A DNA stretch of 33,041 nucleotides from DAORHV01 sp964448405. Lineage in GTDB: Bacteria; Patescibacteriota; Gracilibacteria; Peribacterales; Peribacteraceae. How positions within the stretch are numbered: the stretch's first letter is position 1; the number at the start of each line of letters is the position of its first letter. A model generated the notes under the pieces. That model saw only the letters and a list, made by a program, of their open reading frames with translations. It had not been told where the DNA came from and did no database searches. Positions 27,875-33,041 of the stretch are shown piece after piece. The stretch covers positions 1-33,041 of the forward strand of contig CAYUVW010000019.1 of the NCBI GenBank assembly GCA_964448405.1, in the 5' to 3' direction. The position numbers and the translations under genes are program-made.

Positions 27875-30502
27875 TTAGAGCTCCACTTTGCCTTCCAGCT
27901 GAATACTCTTCTCAGTGTGGCTCTGCACCTGCATGGGCGAAATGGTGTAGAGCGAGTCGTCGATGCGCACGATGCGCTCAATGTCGCTGCCGGACGGATA
28001 CCAGTAGTCGCCTGCCTTCAAATAGGCATCCTCGCCGTAGTGGCTGATCTTCCCCTTCAGGGTAAGGCCGTTCAGCGAGATGTCGTACACGTACACACCC
28101 TGGAAGGTGGCAGTCGGGTAGGCAGACTCGTCGGTGGGCTTTGCGCCATTCGGCAGGCTCATGACCGTAACGGGGAACGCAAGCAGGTTACGATCCTTCT
28201 CGAACAAGAGCGCATGGTGGTCGGTGAGCAACGGGCTTTCGGTGCCACGGTCACCGATCACCGTCTTGAACATTTCCTTCGGATGCTCGACGTCCGAGAC
28301 ATCGAACATGGAGACTTTCATGCCGAGCACTGCGGTGTAATAGACCGCGTTGTCGGAATGCACCTTGTCTTTATCGATGGACTCGTCGACCTCCTTGCCG
28401 AAGCCGATGACGTGCGTCGCATCGTACGGATGGAGATAGTCGCTGTATCCCGGGATCTTCAACTTACCCAAAATCTTGGGATGACGCGGATCGCTGGTAT
28501 CGATGACGAACAACGGATCGACCTGCTTAAAGGTCACCATGTACGTACGATCACCCATGAAACGGACCGAGTGAATGTTCTCGCCCGGCGCAATGTCTTC
28601 AATCTCGCCGACCCGCTCCAGGCTTCGATTCAAGACGTAGAGGTTGTTGGTGGACGGTTGTACTTTTCCATCATTCGTCCAGGTCTCCTGCTTGGTCGTG
28701 GCGATGCGGAACGACTCGCCGTATTCATCCATGGAGAACTGATTGAGGATTGTTCCGGGTACCGAACCCTGCGACTTCAGATCAACACCGTCATTCGTGA
28801 ATTCAAAACGGTACAGCTGTGTTGAGGAGCTGTTGCCACCGCGTCCATCCCAGACGTAGTTCCAGCGCGGAGTGGCGACATACAAATTCTTGAGTGATGC
28901 GTAGATGTTCTGTGCGCTGCCGACAACGAGCTCGCGCTTTACCTCGGCAGTGGCGCTGTTGAGCGGCACAACGGCCACGATCATGTATTCCGGCTGCGGT
29001 ACGTGCGGAAGAATGGAAACGTCTCCGCAACGGACGACTGGGGCCTCCTTGCCACCGGAGACGGCGGAGTCACTGAAGGTGGGAATACCGACATCGGTCT
29101 CGCTGACCGAGGTCGATGCTTTGACGTTTGCCGCCATAGGCATGGGGTAACCGCCCCATCCCAAATTGCGGTTCATGACGAGGTACAACTTGTCGTCGAT
29201 GCGACGCGTGCTCACGCGGGTGCCGTCGAACGAGACCGTGCGGACCAACTTGGGGTCTGCATGATCAGCGACGTTGTACGTGCGCACCTCGGTGCGATTC
29301 TGCTGATAGTAATACCCCGGATACGGCATCATCATTTTGCCGGCCGGAGCGATGTCCTCTTCGATAGTCGCATGAGATCCCGAAGTACGAGCGCTGCTCT
29401 GGCGCCAGGTGTTGCTGACGACAACAAGGCGGTTGTTATCGATATACAGCTCCTGCGGCATGGACTCGTCGTTGCCCAAATCGATGGTGGCGACGCGATT
29501 CATGGCGGAACCCGGTACGGCCTTCACGATGAAAATCTTGGAACCATGGCTTGGACCGGCGATGTACAGGTACGTGCCGTCGGTCTTCACCATGTCGCCT
29601 TCATCCACGCCCTCCACCTGCACATTGGTCTGGGAGTAATCGCCGCCTCCGCTGGAGCCGCCGGTCTTCGGCATCGCTCCGGCTGGAACGGCCGAATCCA
29701 TGGCTTTCTCGGCGTTGGCCATGGGAGCCATGTCACCCTCCATCATCATGCCACGGCGCATGCCGTAACCGTCGTTCGTGTATCCGCCGTTGTTCGACTC
29801 GCTGGCCAATGCCTGAAGATCGCGGCAAGACGACACCTTCTGAAGGGAGTCTGAAGATGTATTGATGGCCAACTCAGGGTGCTTGATGTTCAGAAAGCCC
29901 TTCGTGGGACGATCGGTGACATTGTCCGTAAGGCGCCACATCATTTCGGCCATTTCGCCGCGCGTGACCGGCTTATCCAAAGCGGAAATGCTCGTGGGGA
30001 TTGCCTTGGAATCCTCCAGCGCACGAACGTACTGCTCGAACCAATCGTTGCTGTACACATTCCCCTGCTGCTTGAACGCGAGAGCCAGAATCTTGCTGGC
30101 CTCGACGAAGTTGATGTTCTGCTCGGGTTTAAAATCACCGTTGTCATAACCGGAAACGATGCCCTCGGCTTTCGCCGTGCATACCCACGATGCGAACCAG
30201 TCGTTGGTGCGAACGTCATCGAAACAATTTGATCCGGCGCCCAATGACTCACCACTCACACTCAAGCGCGAGCCGAGAACGATCTTCAGAAATTCGGCTC
30301 GATTCACGAGTGCGCTTTCCCGGAAGGTGCCGTCTGCATAGCCGCTGACCACGCCGCGGTCTTTCAGCGACTCAATCGCTTTGGAGTACGGAGAAGCGGA
30401 ATTCAGATCGGAAAATCCGAACACGGATTGTGGCAGCGCATTGACGACCAGCGCGAGGAGAAGCGTGCCTGCCGCTGCGCGCAGGAGAAAACGGAGTTTC
30501 AT
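27875..30502 (-). CDS. Surface protein: three SLH domains plus C-terminal beta-propeller
   Basis: 875 residues from ATG 30502. Signal peptide about 1-29. Three S-layer homology domains at about 29-76, 93-143 and 150-191, with DRGVVSGYADGTF and AEGIVSGYDNGDF as clear SLH cores, would anchor it to the cell wall polymer. A Gly/Met/Ala-rich linker (about 192-290) leads to TNVQVEGVDEGDMVKTDGTYLYIA, the opening of the secreted beta-propeller family (PF09826 type), which fills the rest. Propeller blades show repeated YNVADHADPKLVRTVSFDG and IDTSDPRHPKILGKLKIPG units. It is probably an abundant cell-surface binding protein. A start at 30592 is possible, but ATG 30502 gives a proper signal peptide. 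It ends at a strong terminator. Confidence 0.93.
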   Translation of the reverse strand: MKLRFLLRAAAGTLLLALVVNALPQSVFGFSDLNSASPYSKAIESLKDRGVVSGYADGTFRESALVNRAEFLKIVLGSRLSVSGESLGAGSNCFDDVRTNDWFASWVCTAKAEGIVSGYDNGDFKPEQNINFVEASKILALAFKQQGNVYSNDWFEQYVRALEDSKAIPTSISALDKPVTRGEMAEMMWRLTDNVTDRPTKGFLNIKHPELAINTSSDSLQKVSSCRDLQALASESNNGGYTNDGYGMRRGMMMEGDMAPMANAEKAMDSAVPAGAMPKTGGSSGGGDYSQTNVQVEGVDEGDMVKTDGTYLYIAGPSHGSKIFIVKAVPGSAMNRVATIDLGNDESMPQELYIDNNRLVVVSNTWRQSSARTSGSHATIEEDIAPAGKMMMPYPGYYYQQNRTEVRTYNVADHADPKLVRTVSFDGTRVSTRRIDDKLYLVMNRNLGWGGYPMPMAANVKASTSVSETDVGIPTFSDSAVSGGKEAPVVRCGDVSILPHVPQPEYMIVAVVPLNSATAEVKRELVVGSAQNIYASLKNLYVATPRWNYVWDGRGGNSSSTQLYRFEFTNDGVDLKSQGSVPGTILNQFSMDEYGESFRIATTKQETWTNDGKVQPSTNNLYVLNRSLERVGEIEDIAPGENIHSVRFMGDRTYMVTFKQVDPLFVIDTSDPRHPKILGKLKIPGYSDYLHPYDATHVIGFGKEVDESIDKDKVHSDNAVYYTAVLGMKVSMFDVSDVEHPKEMFKTVIGDRGTESPLLTDHHALLFEKDRNLLAFPVTVMSLPNGAKPTDESAYPTATFQGVYVYDISLNGLTLKGKISHYGEDAYLKAGDYWYPSGSDIERIVRIDDSLYTISPMQVQSHTEKSIQLEGKVEL

Positions 30503-30685
30503 CGTAAGGAAAGGGAGGAAATATGGGGCGCAAGAGGGCCTTGCATGCATGGTTGACGAACATCGTACGCAAAAATTACGCGAAGGGGTCACGGTTCAGG
30601 GGCAGTGCAAGGTTTTATGAGACAGTGTCAGATAAGACTCAACGCAGGGCGATTGTTCATCATACAAGAAAACCATATTCGATTA

Positions 30686-30714
30686 CTGTCAATAAATTGG
30701 GGAAAGGCTACAAT
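30686..30714 (+). promoter_or_regulatory. Promoter of the ABC exporter (leaderless)
   Basis: CTGTCA (30686-30691), 17-base spacer, TACAAT (30709-30714), 7 bases before ATG 30722. The rest of the divergent region 30503-30685 shows only a TGCATGCA palindrome (30542-30549). Confidence 0.6.
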
Positions 30715-30721
30715 CAATTGC

Positions 30722-32494
30722 ATGAGCCATGTGAGCGCACCTGCACCGGCCTATTCGAATATCGCGCTTGCGCGTGACATTTGGCGGTTTTTGAAACCGT
30801 ACAAATGGCGATTTTTCTTCGTGACGCTTTCGCGCCTGACCGGAGACATTGCGCGGCTCGTTCCGGCCTTAGCGCTCGCCAACATCATCTCATACATCAG
30901 CGCATACCATACCGGCCAATCGTTGCTTCCCGTGTGGCAGAGCATCGGTATGGCGGCTGCGGCATATTTCATCTTCATCACGGCGCGACAAACGGCAAAG
31001 ATCGTAGGATTCCAACTGGCCGAACGCATCTGCCTTGAGGCGCAATTTCAAACCATCCAGCACTTGTTCCTTCTGGATATGGCATGGCACGAGCGAGAGA
31101 ACTCCGGAAACAAGATGAAGCGCATGCAGAAGGGCGGCGAAGGCCTGAACGTGATTGTACGCATGTGGATCAACAGCTTCCTGGAAATCAGCGTGAACTT
31201 CGTCGGCATCATCGTAATTTTCGCCGCATTCGACATCCATATTTCACTCGCGGTGGGGTGCTTCATGATCGGCTACGTGTTCTTGTCCGGATTCTTCATG
31301 AGACGGACTGCTGCAATCTCTCGCGAGGTTAACGTACGCGAAGAAGACATCGAGGGACTGACGTTCGAAGCGATCAACAACATCCGCAGCGTGAAAGTAC
31401 TGGGCATGGCTTCCTCGCTGGAAAGCCGCATGCTGAAGAAAATCGCCTACGCGTTCGAGGCAATCAAGCAGCGGACCTTCTGGTACCAGTCCCGTGACTG
31501 GGTGCTGGTGATCTACGGCAACGCATTCTCACTATGCGCCATCGGCTTCATTTGCATGGGTATTGCCGCAGGCCGCTACGAATTGGGGCTCCTGATTTTG
31601 TTCATCGAATACTTCCGCAAAATTTGGGAGAACATCGAAGAGCTCGCCAAAGTCTTGTTGGATTTTGTCGTCGCAAAATACGGTGTACTCCGCATGACCG
31701 AGATGTTGGCCGAGCCGCTGGGCATCGATCAAATCCAGGGCAAACAAGATTTTCCCGTAGGCTGGGAGAGCATTGAGCTGAACAACGTATCGTTCGGCTA
31801 CGGCGGTGACCGCATGGTCCTGAGCGACGTGTCATTCAGCATCCGGCGCGGTGAACGCATCGGCATCGTCGGTACTTCCGGAGCCGGTAAATCCACGCTG
31901 TTCAAGCTGCTGCTGAAAGAGCACGAGAGCTACGGCGGCGAGATTGTCATCGGCGGGACCAAGTTGCGCGACATCCGTCGGACATCGTTCTTTAAGCACT
32001 CGGCGGTCGTGCTGCAGGACACCGAAGTGTTCAACTTCACCCTGCGCGACAACATCACGTTGGCCAATCCGGAACAAGCCGGCGATAACTCACTGGTGCG
32101 GCAAGCGGTGGAGACCGCACACGTCACGGATTTCCTCAGCAGACTGCCGGACGGCCTGAGCACGCTCATCGGCGAGAAGGGAATTAAGCTGTCGGGCGGC
32201 GAAAAACAGCGTGTTGGCATTGCGCGGGCGGTATTCAAACAGCCCGACCTCCTGTTTTTGGACGAGGCTACATCGCACCTGGACTTGGAATCTGAAGAAA
32301 AAATCCGTGATTCACTGCATCAGTTTTTCCAGAAGGTCACCGCCGTCGTCATCGCCCACCGTCTTACGACAATAAAGGAGATGGACCGCATCATCGTGCT
32401 GGAGGACGGAAAGATTCTTGAGCAGGGAACCTTCGCCGAGCTCCACGCAAAGCACGGCCGCTTCCATGAATTATGGGAGAAGCAGATGTTCTGA
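30722..32494 (+). CDS. ABC exporter, fused membrane and ATPase domains
   Basis: 590 residues from ATG 30722. A six-helix type-I exporter membrane domain (about 15-330) is followed by an ATPase: Walker A GTSGAGKST (about 384-392), Q-loop VVLQDTEVFNFTLRDNI, signature LSGGEKQR (about 490), Walker B LLFLDEATSHLD (about 508) and the His switch AHRLTT. It is a half transporter that should work as a homodimer, exporting lipid, peptide or drug. It is divergent from the SLH protein gene. ATG 30722 is preferred over an upstream frame start at 30605 because the family begins there and a -10 box lies 7 bases upstream. Confidence 0.94.
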   Translation: MSHVSAPAPAYSNIALARDIWRFLKPYKWRFFFVTLSRLTGDIARLVPALALANIISYISAYHTGQSLLPVWQSIGMAAAAYFIFITARQTAKIVGFQLAERICLEAQFQTIQHLFLLDMAWHERENSGNKMKRMQKGGEGLNVIVRMWINSFLEISVNFVGIIVIFAAFDIHISLAVGCFMIGYVFLSGFFMRRTAAISREVNVREEDIEGLTFEAINNIRSVKVLGMASSLESRMLKKIAYAFEAIKQRTFWYQSRDWVLVIYGNAFSLCAIGFICMGIAAGRYELGLLILFIEYFRKIWENIEELAKVLLDFVVAKYGVLRMTEMLAEPLGIDQIQGKQDFPVGWESIELNNVSFGYGGDRMVLSDVSFSIRRGERIGIVGTSGAGKSTLFKLLLKEHESYGGEIVIGGTKLRDIRRTSFFKHSAVVLQDTEVFNFTLRDNITLANPEQAGDNSLVRQAVETAHVTDFLSRLPDGLSTLIGEKGIKLSGGEKQRVGIARAVFKQPDLLFLDEATSHLDLESEEKIRDSLHQFFQKVTAVVIAHRLTTIKEMDRIIVLEDGKILEQGTFAELHAKHGRFHELWEKQMF

Positions 32495-32507
32495 CCGCGA
32501 CACTTCT

Positions 32508-32912
32508 TCAGCGCGTGATGCTGATGCCGTTTTCGTTCTCTGCCATCATTGCCTCAACCGTGATACGACCATCCTCAGGATTCATGATGATGGAATACCC
32601 CGTGTGACCCGGCTCTGCATCCGGATCACTGGGAATGGCAACCAAATACGAACCAGCAAGCGCATTCAGGTTCACACAGGGCTTCACGGGAGACTTCGTG
32701 GCACAGATTTCCTTCGGCGTTCCAGTAGGAATCCCTTCCGGAATGTTGCCTCTGTTATCGATTGCGTACTGATACGTAGCGTTCAGAATGGTGTTCACGT
32801 CGGAACGACGCTGTTCATCTTTGGCGTCGGACAACGTCATCATCGGACTACCGAAAGGGCGACCCCCGAGAAACAGAAGGAGTAAGACGGAGAGGAATGA
32901 GCTGGAGACCAT
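32508..32912 (-). CDS. Pilin/pseudopilin-like secreted protein
   Basis: 134 residues. DAKDEQRRSDVNTILNATYQ, then YAIDNRGNIPEG is the segment that follows the N-terminal helix in Patescibacteria type IV pilin/pseudopilin proteins, and PVKPCVNLNALAGSYLVAIPSDPDA, then YSI, is the matching C-terminal part, with a probable disulfide between ICATK and KPCVN. The hydrophobic N-terminus (FLSVLLLLFLGG) lacks the Gly-Phe-Thr-Leu-x-Glu prepilin site, so it may be signal-peptide exported or have a degenerate leader. It starts 16 bases after the tRNA-Val 3' end. Confidence 0.7.
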   Translation of the reverse strand: MVSSSFLSVLLLLFLGGRPFGSPMMTLSDAKDEQRRSDVNTILNATYQYAIDNRGNIPEGIPTGTPKEICATKSPVKPCVNLNALAGSYLVAIPSDPDAEPGHTGYSIIMNPEDGRITVEAMMAENENGISITR

Positions 32913-32928
32913 AGGATGAAACGTGGAA

Positions 32929-33005
32929 TGGTGGACGATCTCGGAATCGAACCGAGGACCTTTCGAATGTGAATCGAACGCTCTAACCAGCTGAGCTAAT
33001 CGTCC
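32929..33005 (-). tRNA. tRNA-Val (anticodon CAC), CCA encoded
   Basis: On the minus strand, acceptor GGACGAT (33005-32999) pairs with ATCGTCC (32939-32933), discriminator A, then an encoded CCA (32931-32929). The anticodon stem TTCGA/TCGAA closes loop TTCACAT, giving anticodon CAC, which reads GUG. D and T arms (CTCGG-TTCGATT-CCGAG) are complete. Confidence 0.97.
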
Positions 33006-33015
33006 AATGATGTGA

Positions 33016-33021
33016 AGGATA
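33016..33021 (-). promoter_or_regulatory. -10 box of tRNA-Val
   Basis: TATCCT on the minus strand, 10 bases before the mature tRNA 5' end. The -35 position falls at the window edge and cannot be judged. Confidence 0.4.
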
Positions 33022-33041
33022 CCGAAGGACGATCATCGCGT

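Noticed and set aside
27809..28825. 338-residue plus-strand frame opposite the SLH/propeller gene
   Set aside because: Antisense shadow that also runs through the terminator at 27829-27859.
1..33041. UGA recoded as glycine, as in some related lineages
   Set aside because: TGA ends several genes at the expected family length (Clp fragment, HIT, creD, ABC exporter), and tRNA-Gly(UCC) here is ordinary.
1..33041. CRISPR arrays, insertion sequences, prophage or integrase/attachment sites
   Set aside because: No regularly spaced repeats, transposase, integrase or duplicated tRNA 3' ends were seen; both tRNA genes are intact without adjacent direct repeats.

Overview
The window looks like chromosomal DNA of a Patescibacteria (Candidate Phyla Radiation) bacterium with a moderately high G+C content. 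Three things suggest this: a PrgI-family protein next to a TraC/VirB4 N-terminal-like protein, a pairing typical of that group; the many small membrane proteins; and the near absence of Shine-Dalgarno sequences. A Peribacteria-like lineage fits, but that is inference. TGA works as a normal stop codon throughout (for example at 211-213), so the Gly-recoding Absconditabacteria/Gracilibacteria are excluded. No IS element, CRISPR array, phage module or obvious foreign island was seen, and no stretch over 300 bases lacks a gene.

Layout. 1-1908: 3' end of a Clp ATPase gene, a terminator, then the PrgI/TraC-like membrane pair. 2096-4800: rpsA, a HIT hydrolase, an unknown coiled protein and a DUF5665-like membrane protein. 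4811-7979: a long transketolase, a small membrane protein, yidD and tRNA-Gly(UCC). 7998-11047: short genes (GNAT-like, DUF2000, SRPBCC, membrane peptides, Excalibur domain). 11095-17344: DHA2 efflux pump, polysaccharide deacetylase, an unknown protein, an ABC-F ATPase, a FAM173-like membrane methyltransferase, DUF1232, a Trm11-like methyltransferase and a two-helix membrane protein. 17551-18879: Glu/Leu-type dehydrogenase. 18893-24612: a long minus-strand block of two tandem paralogues of unknown family, an AlkD-like protein, CreD, a GT39-type glycosyltransferase and a secreted Ser-rich protein. 24670-27779: trpS, a membrane protein, a RluA-type pseudouridine synthase and two small helical proteins. 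27875-32912: an 875-residue SLH/beta-propeller surface protein, an ABC exporter and a pilin-like secreted protein. 32929-33005: tRNA-Val(CAC).

The most general signal is regulatory. For about half of the genes a -10-like hexamer lies 5-8 bases before the start codon (most often exactly 6), and no Shine-Dalgarno sequence is visible. That is the arrangement expected for leaderless mRNAs. Several of these -10 boxes are of the extended TGnTAnnnT type. The spacing also helps choose start codons, for example for the HIT protein, transketolase, trpS and the FAM173-like methyltransferase.

The best candidate for something undescribed at protein level is the tandem pair at 18893-20298. The two proteins clearly resemble each other, share a Gly-rich loop, a conserved Lys and an Asp-Phe-x-Gly-Trp-Asp motif, and may be a diverged kinase-like fold. 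Functionally the window mixes housekeeping genes (translation, tRNA charging, RNA modification, proteolysis), an amino-acid/pentose catabolic component (dehydrogenase, transketolase) and an envelope set (SLH protein, deacetylase, GT39, exporters, pilin-like protein, T4SS-related pair).
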